Positions 35,546 to 46,599 are shown, counted from the first letter of the stretch. The stretch is 64,000 nucleotides of DNA from Phycisphaerae bacterium (GCA_029260215.1 JAJDDQ010000087.1:40382-104381); one strand, 5' to 3'. Program-made: numbers and translations. The notes: generated from the sequence alone by a model not told the origin.

Positions 35546-38500
35546 CTATTGTGATTGACAATCCTTTACTTCATTATTCGTGGGATCCTTCGCTCCTTTC
35601 TTGGCCTTTTCGAACCTATTGAGGAGGCCTTCTAGTGATTTGTTAAACTTAGCTTGGTCACGTAATCTGCCTTCAATATTTTTCTTGATTTCGTCAATAT
35701 TCTTGCGTGCGTTTTCGACTTTCTGATAATTGGCATTCTGAGCGTTCAGCGCTTCGAGGGCACTCTTGAGGTTGTAAGCCTCGAAGGGCTCCATCTTCTT
35801 GACGATCTGGTTAGCAAGCTCAGTCTTATCGTTCGGAGACAAGTAATCGCACACCTCTTGGTCTAGAAATGACCTGACTCCTACTTGTGCTGTTTTAATT
35901 TCCTCAGCGGAGAAATTATGAAAGAATGTTTCTTGGCCTGCATGAATTGTCCCGAAGGGATCCAGATTGGTCCATGGATTGTTCGCCACAAAGGCGAATG
36001 TGTTGCCGAGTGAGCCGGGGTCGCCCCAAGTGCCAAGAGTGTCGGGCGAGGTGAAGCGCCCAGCGGCGGGATCGTAGTATCTCGTTCGACAATAGTACCA
36101 ACTAGTCTCGGAATCGAGACGGCGCCCCATGGATGAAAATGGATTCGCGATTGGCGATGTGGGTAGCTCTACCTCTTGAGAATCGAATAAGATAGTAACA
36201 CCGAAGTCGCCATATTCGTATCGCTCAGCGACAGCACCGGTGACATCCGTGATGGCCATGATGTTGTAAAGATCGTCGGTGTGGTAGTAGTGATCGGTGC
36301 CGCTTCGGCGCATGGTGAGAACCTCGTCGAGGTAGGGGCCGGAGACATATGTAGCTTGCGTTTCGCCGCTGGCGTCTTGTTCATCGCATGCCTGCCAGCG
36401 GTCGTAATAGTAACGCGTGGTTTCGGAAGCGGCATCGACGTTCACGGCCTTTTCGATACGGCGGCCCAGTGTGTCGTAGCGGTAGGTGTGACGTTGACCC
36501 AAATCGAGATCGACGTACTCCACCATCTGATTGCGATAGTCGTAGCCTATCGTCGCAATATCGGGAGTGCCACCGGGTTGGTCTAATTGAACTAGGTCGC
36601 CATTCTTGTCGTAGGCACGCTCGTCGAAGGGTGTGGTCGTATACTGGTTTAACTGAAGATCGGCCGGCTCGGGTAGAGTAGCATCCAGCGTGAATGTTCC
36701 TGAGTCAGTGCCGCCTTGGACTTGGTTGCGATTACCGACGCCGTCTAGCGTGTAGTCGATTTTTTCGGGCGTTCCGGCCATCGGCGTTTTGACCGATTGG
36801 ATCATGCGGTAGGCGGGATCATACTCATAATCATGGATCAGTTGCGGTCCCGCAGCGCGAACGTCCTTGCGTTGGGTCTTGTTGAACATCCGGTCCCAGT
36901 TGTACGTTCGCTCATCGATGATCGCACCGCCGGAAACAACACTGTGCTTTGTGCGTACAATTCGCTTCACGCCGAAATCGTTCGCGGCGTTGGGCGTTCC
37001 CGTGATGCCATCGTAGGTGTACTCGGTACGCGTACCGTTGCCGTAGTCGCGGCGGGCGACGCGGGCCGGTCCGACGTAGTCGTACGTCGCAATCAAGCCA
37101 CTGGCTGCATCCGCGATTGTCTTCTTGCGATTCAGCTCGTCATAGGCCGTGTTGATCGTACGGCCCTGAGAGCCGTCGCCCGTGGAGCCGGGGTAATTGC
37201 ATGTGAGCTTGTTGCCGACCCCGTCGTAGGAATCGGTAACCGTTCTGCCATTCGCAAACGGGGTGCCGACAAATTGCGTTTCGGTGAGAATATTGGACAT
37301 GGAGTCGTACGTTCGCGTCACGCGCGAATCGTTGTCCTCGGCCAGTACGAGGCGCGACAGACCGTCGTAACTGTAGGTTTCCGAGGTGGTCGCCACCGAA
37401 ACGCCGGGCCCCGGCGTAATAGTCCTGCCCGTCACGCGGTTCAGCAGATCGTATTGAGCCTGTACGACCGAGCCGTTGGCGTCTTTGTTCGTTATTGCGT
37501 TGTCGTGAACGTCATGCCCGAAAACGAACCCGCCAGACGTGTCGGGACTGGTCGCTCCGTTCAGCCAGGTCAGCCGGCCGGAACCGACAACATGCACCGT
37601 GCCGTCGGCCATGCGCGTGGCGAATTGCCGGTTCAGCGGATCGTGTGCGTATCGCGTGGCGTTGCCCGCGTCGTCGATTTGAGCGATGAGCCGGGAGGTG
37701 TCGTCCCACTCTTGGGCGGTGACGATGTCGGCTTTGTCGATCGCACTGGCACCGTTGCCGTTCAGGTCGCGGACGGTTTGGATGAGTCGGTTGATGCCGT
37801 CGTAGATGTATCGTGTTTCATTCGACAGGGCGTCGACCAACACCGTGCGGTTGTTGCGCGAATCGTACCCGAATGTCTGGGTATTGCCGGTGGCTGAGAC
37901 GTCGGTGTTGCCGAGGTTGTCCGTCGTGGTCGCGAGACGATCAAGGTTGTCGTGGGTGTTGGTCGTGGTGAACGTCTCGACGGAGCCGTCGATGGTTGAC
38001 TTCTCGTTTTCAGTCGCGGTGATGACGTTGTTGTTCGCGTCGTATGCGTACACAACCTCGTTGGCCAAGGCATCCGTGGTGGTATCCAGACGGTTGGCGG
38101 TATCGTATGAAAACAGCTTCTCGTGCAGGTTGTCGTCCACGGTTCGGCGAATCTGTGATCGGTCCGTGTATTCGATATCGGTGATGACATTGCCGAGCTG
38201 CTGGCCGCCCAATAGATCGTTCTGCTGGTCGTCGAAGAATGAGACTTCTGTACGTGTGGGCCTGTCCAGCGCATCGTAGACGAACGTGGTTTCGGAGAGA
38301 CGGATGTTGCCGGCGCCTCCGATTACATCCACAGGCTCACCCATGACACGAATGCCGAACGGGTTTGTCGTTCCGCCTGTCTGGTCGCCGCCGATGTTTC
38401 CGTTGGCGTCATAACGGTAGGCGGTGACGTTGCCCATAGGGTCGGTTGATTCGACGACGCGGTCGTAGCTGTCGTACACGTTTGACGTGAGGTACACGTC

Positions 38501-41500
38501 GCACAGGCCGCTCGATTCGCATTCGAGGCCGGACCGTGTAAGCGCGATGTTGCGGTTGCCGTCGTAGTCAAGCTGGGTCGTGGATTGGACGGCGGCACCG
38601 GGTGCGCGGATCACCTGGAAAACGAGGTCTCGTTCGTCGTAGAGCGTCTGAACAACATTGTCGGGTTGGCGTCCTTCAACGGCCTCACCGTAGCGCGTCA
38701 GTGTCTGATTGCGATTGGCGTCGTAGGCGTACTCGGTGGTCAGAAAATCGCTCGCGGGCAGGCCGGTGCAGACCGGCAACACGCTCGTGCCGGGGAGGGC
38801 ACCGCTGTAATTGCCGACCTCGGCGCACACGCGCACCGGGTAGTTGAGAATCTCGTATTCATAGACGGTCGTGAGGTGCGCGTTGGCCTTCTGGGTGCCC
38901 GTTTCATCAATATTTTGAATGTCGACACGAGCGACGTTGTTGTTTGCGTCGTAGTGGGTATCCGTCTGGTAGCGCAGGCCATTGCCGTCGGTGACCTCGC
39001 GTGAGATTTCGCGGACGACTTGGTCCAGCTCGTTGACCACATACTGCATGTCGTGCCCGCGAGGATCGGTTACGCGAACGATGTTGCCAACCGTGTCGTA
39101 CTCGTAGGCGGTCGTAAGGCTAAGATTGGCGGGGCCGGCATCAACGAGCTCCTCGCTCATGTAGCCGGTTTGCGGGCCGCTGTCGTAATAGGTGTACTCA
39201 TCACGTTGTCGATGGGACGATCCGTTGTCAGGCCAATCGTGCGCCTCAAGCTGGCCGAACACGTTGTATTCATAATCGTGAACGATCGAGGAAATACGCT
39301 CCTGCGTCTGAATTCGATTCCCGTTGTCATCGTAGTTGTTGAACGTGGTATTGCCGCGACCGTCGGTGTGCTCGGTGACGAAGTTGAACCCACAACAGCC
39401 GCTCGCGAATCCGGTGTCGTACTTGAATTCCTCGGCGACCATTGTTTGGTCACCCGCCGGAACGTGCGAACCCGGGAACCGAAAACGCCACCGCAGGTTC
39501 GCTCGGCCGCGCTGTTGCGTGTCGGAATTCAAATCGATTTCGTAGAAATTGGCCGTGATGTTGCCGTTCTGATGGACGGTCTTCAAGAGAAGGGATTCAT
39601 TGTTCCAAAAATGTCTGGTCTCAAAAAACGTCGGATCATCCGCACGCAGTTTTCCCGTTGGCCTGTTCAGCGTGGCCGTCGTGGGCTGATCGGGATTGGC
39701 CCGGCCGGTGAACTTGCGCTCGATCACTCCCTGGTTTCGGGCGTCGTAGAAATACTCGCGGACGTTGCCGACGCGGTCGTTGATGATTGAGCGCATCACG
39801 GCCTGATTGTTTTCGGCAGTTGGAGACACCGGAACGTAATCAAAGTCGATAACGTCGCCCGGATCGCCCCACACTTGCCTGACGAGGCGATCGTAGTAGA
39901 CACTTCCAGGGTCGGTCGCAAATCGTGTATCGCTGGGTGCAATCGTATGAGCGTACGTGTTGACCAGATACGTTTGGCCCTTGGCGTCTGTCACGGTCAG
40001 CAGATCGTGGTTGAGCGCTTCGTCTGCGAATCCGGTCGTATAGGTGTAGGTCGTGGTCTTGCCCTGCGGAAAATCGTTTCCGGTGGGTGTGCCTGTGACG
40101 ATTGGCGATCGCACAGATTTCAGGTCGCCGGCTGAGCCGTCCGCATCACCGTCCTGATAGTACTCGTATTGGACCTGCCGCCCGGTGAAATCCGTAACTG
40201 TGTTGATGAAGTCGCGTGGCTGGCCGGACACGTTGATCGACACGTAGCCGATGTTGATGTCGCGAACGAGCGTATCCGTAATAGCTGCCAAGCGGCCAAG
40301 CCCATCGTAGGCGAAACTCAGCTTGTTGCCGTTGCGGTCGATGATCTCCTTGAGCCTTCCGGCGGACGGCGAACCATTGAAGTCGCCAAAAACCCATTCA
40401 CCCTTGTTCGCAAACGCCATTCGGTAGACGCTGTTATCCGCGTCGTACGACAGATCGCGAAAGAACCCGGCTTTGCACCACGTGCCATCGTTTTGAGCAC
40501 GGTACACGTCGCGCCGCGTGGCTCCGTCGCATAGAAGGATGTCATCATCCTGCGGCTCGATGAACACGTTGTACCCAAAGTCCCAACTGTTTCCTTGAGC
40601 GGAATCGACGCCCCGCTTGGATGCATACTTTCGGGTCCATCTGAAATCCTGACCGCGACCCCGGATGCGCAGGTCTACGATCTCCTCATAGAATTCTCCG
40701 GAGAAGTAGTAGACGGGATCGCTCTCTGTGTTTGAGCTACTCGAAACCATTGAAGGCGTCGAACCTGCAGCTCCGCCTGTCAGGCAATCAACCGGCGCTG
40801 CGGGTGCGTTTCCCGAAGTGGCCTTTTCCTCAACTCCATCGGACGCGTCCGGCTCTTGAACCTCTCCAACCGTTCCAGCACCTTGAACGGTGCCAACGCC
40901 CGGATACGGCGGGCAGAATCCACCCCAGCCAGCCGTACGAATCCCGTCGCCGGGATCGGAGACCACCATCGACCCGTCGTCGGATACGCGTGCGCTGGAA
41001 ACGATTTCGAATGACATCGTGTCGTGATCGAAGCTCAACACATAAGCCACCGCACCGGGGGGCAAGCCGCGAGAATTCGGATATTCGACCTTCACCGGCG
41101 GATCGAATACAGCCCCGGACGGCTGAAGCGTCCAGGCGAACGACGGCGCGGCACCGTCCGGCATGGACATCGGAATATCGTCTACATGGACTGTGTTGAG
41201 CGCAATGGTGGTTCCGGTGGGAGCGAGTGCGCCGCCGACGTACATCGAACCAGCGGTCACCGTCATTTTCAGTCCCTCAAGCCCGCCGATCGTCAATTCG
41301 ACGTCTTCAGTGCGACTATACACTTGCACGTTTGCGGGATTCAGGGGCGGAAGTCGTACCGGCATGCCGAGCGAGTTACGGGTGTTTGGCACGATGATCG
41401 GGTGAAACGAAAGCGATGGGAAACTTCCCGGCGGAATCGCGACACCGTTCACAGCCGTGGCCGTTTGACCAAGCACGCCAAGTTGAACCGGGCCGCTCAG

Positions 41501-43915
41501 CGCGAGCTCATCAAACTGGCAAACTCCCCGCTCGTCAGAAAACGTCGTCTCATTTGAACCATCGGATGCGATGATCGTACATGTCGCACCTTCAATCGGC
41601 TGCCCCGCGTTGTCCACGACCTGTGTCGCAAACGATGTCGGTGTCGATTCTTCCCGCTCCAGGCCAACCAGCACGAATGCCACCGGACCAATTTGAGCTT
41701 TGGACAGCGATGCCTCAATCGTATTCACGCCCGGCTGTAAGCCGTATTCGAAATCGACAGACGCATGCCCCGTCGGCTCCGTGGTGACGGTGACCTCACT
41801 CATGCCGTTCACCGTGCCGCCACCCTGTGTGACCGTAAACGTAACGCCAACGCTGGCCACACCGTTTCGCGAATCGTTGACCCACACACGAAGGGGCTCG
41901 ATCGCGGGGTTGCCGACCTCGCCGCGCTGATTGTTGCCGGCGCTCGCGTTGATTTGAGAAGCTGAGTTGCCGTTTGCCGACGCGCAGAACCGTACAAAGT
42001 CCGAGGCGCTCATCGCCGACACGTCTACCCGATTGTTGCCGCTGCCCGACTCACTCCCGAGCGTCCACAATGCACTCGCCTGTCCCGACCCGTCCGTGAA
42101 GCACTGAAGCATCATCGGGCCGACATTCGTGCAGAACTGCCCACCCGTCGCAGCCAATCGCCCATCGCTCCCGGAAACCTTGAACGTCACCAGCTTGTTA
42201 ACCAGTGGCGTTACGCCGTCGGTCTCGGTTGCCAGAACGACGACGGGCTGTGCGAGCGGTTGCAGCACTTGTGCCGCCTGCCCGTTTCCAGACACCGCCG
42301 CAAGGCGAATCTCGTCAACAGGCGGCGCGAGTCGGGATACACTGATCGACTCTGTCACCGAGTTCCCCAGAGTGTCCGAAGCGATTACGTCAACGACGTT
42401 GTCGCCAAGGGCCAGCGCCAGCGCAGGGAAGAAGAACGTTCCGTTGGTCCCGATGCCGAAATCAACCTGGGCAGCCGCACCGTTCACCGTCACGCTCAAA
42501 CCCGACGAACCCGTCAACTGGTCGCCTATCCGGCCAAACACGTCGATCTGGCTCGCAGTGGCTTGAAGGCCATCGGCAGGCCCGTCCAGGAACAATTCCG
42601 GCGGTGAAGAGTCGTGGGCGATCTCAGCACAGGTCGGGGCACTGATTTCGCCATTGCAACTCGAAATCGTTCGCAGAAAAACCTGATTGACGGTGTTCGT
42701 CTCCAAAGGCACTTGGATCGCAAATACGCCGCCGGGCACCATTGTCTGCAACAAGCCGAGGGGCGTGGAAACCTCAACGGTCGAATCCGCGAGCGCCGTA
42801 CCGGTAAGTTGAACCGTAGCGGACGACGTAATCGAAACGTACGGATCAAGCACGGGGTTGGCCGGCACAACACCCAAAGTCACGGGCGAAGACGGTGTCA
42901 GCAGAAAACGCGCTTGACCATCGGAAAGCCCATTGCTGACCCTCGCCTTGTATTCGATGCACTGCTGCAACGCCGGGTTGAAATCGAAGGACGCCGACAA
43001 GCCGTCGGGGCTGAGGCTCGCCGTGCTGGGCACGAGGAGTTGCCCCGTCTCGTCCACGACGTGCAGCGATCGCCGGGAAAACAGACCAGCCGCCACCGGG
43101 CCGCTGAAACGAACATCGATACTGGGCACGGTACCAGCCGGCCCGACCGCCGAATCCGTGGTAACGCTCGCGAGCGAAGGCTGGGGCGATGCCGATGGCA
43201 GGCTGGCCCCCTCGTTCAGCGAATAAGTCGCAACGTCCAGCGCATTAATACAGCCGTCGCCATTGAGGTCAGCCGAAGCGATGAATCCGGGGGCACCGAG
43301 GCACATTCCGATCGACGACAGCACGAGGTTGGCATCGGCGTTGTCGACCGTCCCGTCCGTATTGGCGTCTCCTTGAAGCACGTTGAATTGAAAGACAGCC
43401 TGTCCGCCGCGCGTACCGTCTCCCGACGGCAGCGCCGCCGTCGCCGGTGACGCGATCTCTCCGTCGAGTTCGTTACCAGCCAGGTCGGTGATGGTGTAGT
43501 CCAGCACAACGACCACGCGATCGTTCCGCAGCGACGCCGGGAACTCAACCGTCAGAAGCCGATTGATATCGTCGTACGTGCTCGTGAAACCCTTGATGGT
43601 TCCCCCCGTCGCTGTCTGAACAGCCACCGCTCCAGCCGGGATTGTTACCGGCTCATCGAATCCGATGCGAACGCGTTCAAGACCGAGATTGCTGACGATC
43701 CACTTCGACGGCGCCGGTGAGATGCGATCAACGCGGGGCGGCAACGTGTCCGAACCTCCGCCACCCACCTCGGCGGTCGGGCGCTGGGCTTCATTCAACA
43801 ATTCCTGTGCCGGCTCCGTACGCTGTGCTGAAGCAAGGCCGGCTTGGAGCAGAAATGCAACGCACGCCACAAATGCGGGCCTTGCACTGTGAGTTGAACA
43901 AGTCTCAGTTTTCAT
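35546..43915 (-). CDS. Giant exported YD-repeat (RHS-type) protein, 2789 aa
   Basis: Seen in order: a Sec signal peptide (FVACVAFLLQAGLASAQR), a Big/SbsA-like Ig domain, a dockerin-like pair of calcium motifs (GDANTDGTVDNADANLVLSS, then ADLNGDGCINALDVATYSLN), more Ig-like and carboxypeptidase-like beta domains, and a long YD-repeat region from about residue 1150. The RHS core comes next (WYYCRTRYYDPAAGRFTSPD, NPWTNLDPFG). After the core is a 130-residue tip rich in Lys, Asn and coiled coil (ARKNIDEIKKNIEGRLRDQA) with no known catalytic motif. Family knowledge: YD shells encapsulate a C-terminal effector. The membrane gene at 34874 is the candidate immunity gene. Confidence 0.9.
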   Translation of the reverse strand: MKTETCSTHSARPAFVACVAFLLQAGLASAQRTEPAQELLNEAQRPTAEVGGGGSDTLPPRVDRISPAPSKWIVSNLGLERVRIGFDEPVTIPAGAVAVQTATGGTIKGFTSTYDDINRLLTVEFPASLRNDRVVVVLDYTITDLAGNELDGEIASPATAALPSGDGTRGGQAVFQFNVLQGDANTDGTVDNADANLVLSSIGMCLGAPGFIASADLNGDGCINALDVATYSLNEGASLPSASPQPSLASVTTDSAVGPAGTVPSIDVRFSGPVAAGLFSRRSLHVVDETGQLLVPSTASLSPDGLSASFDFNPALQQCIEYKARVSNGLSDGQARFLLTPSSPVTLGVVPANPVLDPYVSITSSATVQLTGTALADSTVEVSTPLGLLQTMVPGGVFAIQVPLETNTVNQVFLRTISSCNGEISAPTCAEIAHDSSPPELFLDGPADGLQATASQIDVFGRIGDQLTGSSGLSVTVNGAAAQVDFGIGTNGTFFFPALALALGDNVVDVIASDTLGNSVTESISVSRLAPPVDEIRLAAVSGNGQAAQVLQPLAQPVVVLATETDGVTPLVNKLVTFKVSGSDGRLAATGGQFCTNVGPMMLQCFTDGSGQASALWTLGSESGSGNNRVDVSAMSASDFVRFCASANGNSASQINASAGNNQRGEVGNPAIEPLRVWVNDSRNGVASVGVTFTVTQGGGTVNGMSEVTVTTEPTGHASVDFEYGLQPGVNTIEASLSKAQIGPVAFVLVGLEREESTPTSFATQVVDNAGQPIEGATCTIIASDGSNETTFSDERGVCQFDELALSGPVQLGVLGQTATAVNGVAIPPGSFPSLSFHPIIVPNTRNSLGMPVRLPPLNPANVQVYSRTEDVELTIGGLEGLKMTVTAGSMYVGGALAPTGTTIALNTVHVDDIPMSMPDGAAPSFAWTLQPSGAVFDPPVKVEYPNSRGLPPGAVAYVLSFDHDTMSFEIVSSARVSDDGSMVVSDPGDGIRTAGWGGFCPPYPGVGTVQGAGTVGEVQEPDASDGVEEKATSGNAPAAPVDCLTGGAAGSTPSMVSSSSNTESDPVYYFSGEFYEEIVDLRIRGRGQDFRWTRKYASKRGVDSAQGNSWDFGYNVFIEPQDDDILLCDGATRRDVYRAQNDGTWCKAGFFRDLSYDADNSVYRMAFANKGEWVFGDFNGSPSAGRLKEIIDRNGNKLSFAYDGLGRLAAITDTLVRDINIGYVSINVSGQPRDFINTVTDFTGRQVQYEYYQDGDADGSAGDLKSVRSPIVTGTPTGNDFPQGKTTTYTYTTGFADEALNHDLLTVTDAKGQTYLVNTYAHTIAPSDTRFATDPGSVYYDRLVRQVWGDPGDVIDFDYVPVSPTAENNQAVMRSIINDRVGNVREYFYDARNQGVIERKFTGRANPDQPTTATLNRPTGKLRADDPTFFETRHFWNNESLLLKTVHQNGNITANFYEIDLNSDTQQRGRANLRWRFRFPGSHVPAGDQTMVAEEFKYDTGFASGCCGFNFVTEHTDGRGNTTFNNYDDNGNRIQTQERISSIVHDYEYNVFGQLEAHDWPDNGSSHRQRDEYTYYDSGPQTGYMSEELVDAGPANLSLTTAYEYDTVGNIVRVTDPRGHDMQYVVNELDQVVREISREVTDGNGLRYQTDTHYDANNNVARVDIQNIDETGTQKANAHLTTVYEYEILNYPVRVCAEVGNYSGALPGTSVLPVCTGLPASDFLTTEYAYDANRNQTLTRYGEAVEGRQPDNVVQTLYDERDLVFQVIRAPGAAVQSTTQLDYDGNRNIALTRSGLECESSGLCDVYLTSNVYDSYDRVVESTDPMGNVTAYRYDANGNIGGDQTGGTTNPFGIRVMGEPVDVIGGAGNIRLSETTFVYDALDRPTRTEVSFFDDQQNDLLGGQQLGNVITDIEYTDRSQIRRTVDDNLHEKLFSYDTANRLDTTTDALANEVVYAYDANNNVITATENEKSTIDGSVETFTTTNTHDNLDRLATTTDNLGNTDVSATGNTQTFGYDSRNNRTVLVDALSNETRYIYDGINRLIQTVRDLNGNGASAIDKADIVTAQEWDDTSRLIAQIDDAGNATRYAHDPLNRQFATRMADGTVHVVGSGRLTWLNGATSPDTSGGFVFGHDVHDNAITNKDANGSVVQAQYDLLNRVTGRTITPGPGVSVATTSETYSYDGLSRLVLAEDNDSRVTRTYDSMSNILTETQFVGTPFANGRTVTDSYDGVGNKLTCNYPGSTGDGSQGRTINTAYDELNRKKTIADAASGLIATYDYVGPARVARRDYGNGTRTEYTYDGITGTPNAANDFGVKRIVRTKHSVVSGGAIIDERTYNWDRMFNKTQRKDVRAAGPQLIHDYEYDPAYRMIQSVKTPMAGTPEKIDYTLDGVGNRNQVQGGTDSGTFTLDATLPEPADLQLNQYTTTPFDERAYDKNGDLVQLDQPGGTPDIATIGYDYRNQMVEYVDLDLGQRHTYRYDTLGRRIEKAVNVDAASETTRYYYDRWQACDEQDASGETQATYVSGPYLDEVLTMRRSGTDHYYHTDDLYNIMAITDVTGAVAERYEYGDFGVTILFDSQEVELPTSPIANPFSSMGRRLDSETSWYYCRTRYYDPAAGRFTSPDTLGTWGDPGSLGNTFAFVANNPWTNLDPFGTIHAGQETFFHNFSAEEIKTAQVGVRSFLDQEVCDYLSPNDKTELANQIVKKMEPFEAYNLKSALEALNAQNANYQKVENARKNIDEIKKNIEGRLRDQAKFNKSLEGLLNRFEKAKKGAKDPTNNEVKDCQSQ

Positions 43916-43978
43916 AAATTCATCCAGTCGTGAATTGCCGGTCAGTTTTCAAACGTCAGTGATCGTCGCTGAGCTTAC

Positions 43979-45250
43979 CTACGGTGTAATCACGGCCCGC
44001 ACCGTCGACAGGCACAAGCCCGGTGGAATGACTGTTGTTGCGGTAGCCGTGGACAATTCGAAAGTACCGGTCAACGCCATAGAAGTCGTCACGATAAACG
44101 TGAAGTCCATGGGATAGATATACACATCCACCGTTGCCCCGGGTTGCACGTTATGAGCTTCGATCGCAAACAAAACTTCTTGGTCGCTATCGATCAGGAT
44201 ATCTGGAGACACAAAATCAGCTGTCGGTGTGTTGGGCACTAGAATACCATCGACGCCGACGATTCGAACGGTTGGTGACGCGAGGTTCGCTAGTAGCGGG
44301 GTACTTGCAGTCAATGGGACTCGGCGGACAACAGGACCGCCGAGAATACTCAAGCCAGTGTAGTTGGTAGATTCGATTCGAATGTAGCCGGCCCCCAACG
44401 TATCGTTACGCCCGCGCACGCGGACGGATCCGCCGCCGCCGACGATAGGAGATACCAACCGTATTGCGCCTCCGCCGCCCGCCAAAGCAGTTGATGTATC
44501 TCCCCCGATACCACCGTTTGCATCAATTCTGCCCGAATTCGAGACTCGGATTTCCAGTGAACTGGCAATGAGGATCGCGCCGCCACCTGCACCACCACCG
44601 TAGCTGCTGTCGCTAATACTACGGTAGCATCCACCACCACCGGAGCCACCAGTCAGTGGCTGAATCAACGTATTGCCATACGTTGATTGGCCTGCGTAGC
44701 AAGTACGACCATGTGACCCACAGTTGTCAATAACCGCAAAGCAATTACTGGCATTGTTGTCAGCTAGGCCTCCTCCCGGACCGAATCCATCTTGTGATGG
44801 TATGCCAAGGTACTTACCCATTCCGCCCGGAAATCCTCCTGGTCCGGGCGTCGACGGTAATGGTTGTTCATCCGTGTCATGACCCTTACCACCACTCAAA
44901 TCCAGTGTTCCGTCGATTTCAATCAGTCCTGTGGCAAGCCAAGTGACGGGAGCCCAATTCAATTGAGGAGCGCGCATCACGAGCGTGACTCCGCTGGGAA
45001 TCGTGATTGATGTAAAATGGAATACGTTGTCGTGGTCCGGATCGAGCGGTGGAATGAATTCATCGGGATCGAAGATGATCGTCCCGCTCTGGCCCGTGTA
45101 ATCGAGCGCGCCATCGCTTCCATCGGAACCACTTGTGAATTGCCCTAACGCGACTTGGCTGCCGATTGCAATGGCTATGAGACTCGCGATGGCCGCTGGG
45201 AGCTTTATGCTGCGGTTCGGTCGAGATCGCGTTTCAGATTGGTGAATCAT
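43979..45250 (-). CDS. Secreted Gly-rich repeat-family protein, copy 4 of 4
   Basis: Function unknown. It has a signal peptide (AAIASLIAIAIGSQVALGQF), then the family opening FTSGSDGSDGALDYTGQSGT. A beta-rich region with many GG and GGGG turns and paired cysteines follows, then a C-terminal beta domain ending PPGLCLSTVRAVITP. It is the most diverged of the four. ATG 45250 is taken because GGAG lies 9 bases upstream. The repeated GGGAI-type turns suggest a beta-helix or beta-solenoid like that of adhesins or pectate-lyase folds, but no catalytic signature is seen. Confidence 0.8.
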   Translation of the reverse strand: MIHQSETRSRPNRSIKLPAAIASLIAIAIGSQVALGQFTSGSDGSDGALDYTGQSGTIIFDPDEFIPPLDPDHDNVFHFTSITIPSGVTLVMRAPQLNWAPVTWLATGLIEIDGTLDLSGGKGHDTDEQPLPSTPGPGGFPGGMGKYLGIPSQDGFGPGGGLADNNASNCFAVIDNCGSHGRTCYAGQSTYGNTLIQPLTGGSGGGGCYRSISDSSYGGGAGGGAILIASSLEIRVSNSGRIDANGGIGGDTSTALAGGGGAIRLVSPIVGGGGSVRVRGRNDTLGAGYIRIESTNYTGLSILGGPVVRRVPLTASTPLLANLASPTVRIVGVDGILVPNTPTADFVSPDILIDSDQEVLFAIEAHNVQPGATVDVYIYPMDFTFIVTTSMALTGTFELSTATATTVIPPGLCLSTVRAVITP

Positions 45251-45286
45251 CAAGACTATCTCCATTGGGAAACGATTTGCGGGCGG

Positions 45287-46558
45287 TCATGGACTAATCA
45301 CGGCCCGTACCGTTGAAAGGCACAGCCCTGGAGGTACGGTCACCGATGCGGTCGCTGTGGAAAACTCAAACGTGCCGGCTAGGGCAGTCGAGGTCGTCAC
45401 GATCAACGGGAAATCGTTTGGATAGATGTACACGTCCACCGTCACGCCGGGATCAATGTTTCGGGCTTCGATCTCAAAAACGACGTCTTGATCGCTGTCG
45501 ATCACTACGTCCGGACTTACAAAATCCGCGGTCGGTGAGTAGGGAATCGAAATACCATCGACACTGACGATTCGGATCAATGGCGTATTCTGGTTTGTCA
45601 AGAGCGGCGTGTTTTCGGTTAGGTTCACGACGCGCGTGTTCAATTGCCCCTGGGGAATAAATAGATTCAAGTATTCCGTTGCTTCGATTCGTATGTAGCC
45701 ACCCCCTGGGCTTGAACCTGAACCGAGGGCCCTGACTGCCCCGCCTCCGCCGACAACTGGTGAGACCAAGCGAATTGCGCCGCCCGCCCCATAATACAAA
45801 GATCCACTTAGCCCAACACCTTCCCCGCCTCTACCACCATCCGCAACGATTTGCCCTCCCAAGCTCACACGTATTTCTTCGGTACTAGCGATGAGAATCG
45901 CGCCACCTCCACCACCGCCTCCGCCGCTTGCTCCAACCCCACCGCAACCGCCACCGCCTGATCCGCCCGTCAACGGCTGCAAGAACATATTCCCGTACGT
46001 GGTCTGGCCGGTCGAACAGGAAGTGGCGTGGGATCCGCAATGAGACGAGCCTGAGAGGCAGAAGAAGCTTGCGGTGCCGCCGCCGGGCCCAAACCCTGCT
46101 TGCGAGGGCGCTCCTAAGTAAGCACCGACTCCACCTGGGTATCCACCTGGCCCTGGGATTGCTGGAGACGGCGCTTGCACGGGGCCATGACCGTCCTCGC
46201 CGCTCAAATCCAACATGCCGTCGATTTGCACGAGTCCCGCCGCAAGCCAAAACACCGGCGCCCAGTTCAACTCGGGAGCACGAAGCCGAAGCGTGACGCC
46301 ACTCGGAATCGTGATCGTCGTGAAGTGGTAAACGTTGTCACGGTCAGGATCGAGCGGTGGGACGAAATCATCCGGGTTGAAGATGATCGTGCCGCTTTGG
46401 CCTGTGTAGTCCAGCGCGCCGTCGCTGCCGTCCGAACCGCTCGTGAATTGCGCCTGCGCGGTTTGGCCGATTAGGGCTGTCGCCATCGCAATGAAGAATC
46501 CGGCGATCAGAAGGCGACGCCTTGTTGCGCACGATCGCGATTTGGCTTGTAACATCAT
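45287..46558 (-). CDS. Secreted Gly-rich repeat-family protein, copy 3 of 4
   Basis: Paralogue of the three neighbours with the same layout: signal peptide (RLLIAGFFIAMATALIGQTA), FTSGSDGSDGALDYTGQSGT, Gly-rich turns (GGSGGGGCGGVGASGGGGGG), then the C-terminal domain with VTVDVYIYPNDFPLIVTTST. ATG 46558 has GGAG about 10 bases upstream. An upstream in-frame extension would overlap the preceding gene and is rejected. The leader and signal region are nearly identical to copy 2, marking a recent duplication. Confidence 0.82.
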   Translation of the reverse strand: MMLQAKSRSCATRRRLLIAGFFIAMATALIGQTAQAQFTSGSDGSDGALDYTGQSGTIIFNPDDFVPPLDPDRDNVYHFTTITIPSGVTLRLRAPELNWAPVFWLAAGLVQIDGMLDLSGEDGHGPVQAPSPAIPGPGGYPGGVGAYLGAPSQAGFGPGGGTASFFCLSGSSHCGSHATSCSTGQTTYGNMFLQPLTGGSGGGGCGGVGASGGGGGGGGAILIASTEEIRVSLGGQIVADGGRGGEGVGLSGSLYYGAGGAIRLVSPVVGGGGAVRALGSGSSPGGGYIRIEATEYLNLFIPQGQLNTRVVNLTENTPLLTNQNTPLIRIVSVDGISIPYSPTADFVSPDVVIDSDQDVVFEIEARNIDPGVTVDVYIYPNDFPLIVTTSTALAGTFEFSTATASVTVPPGLCLSTVRAVISP

Positions 46559-46599
46559 TGCACCATCACTCCGTTGTGGCTTCTTCGCATCGGTAATCA

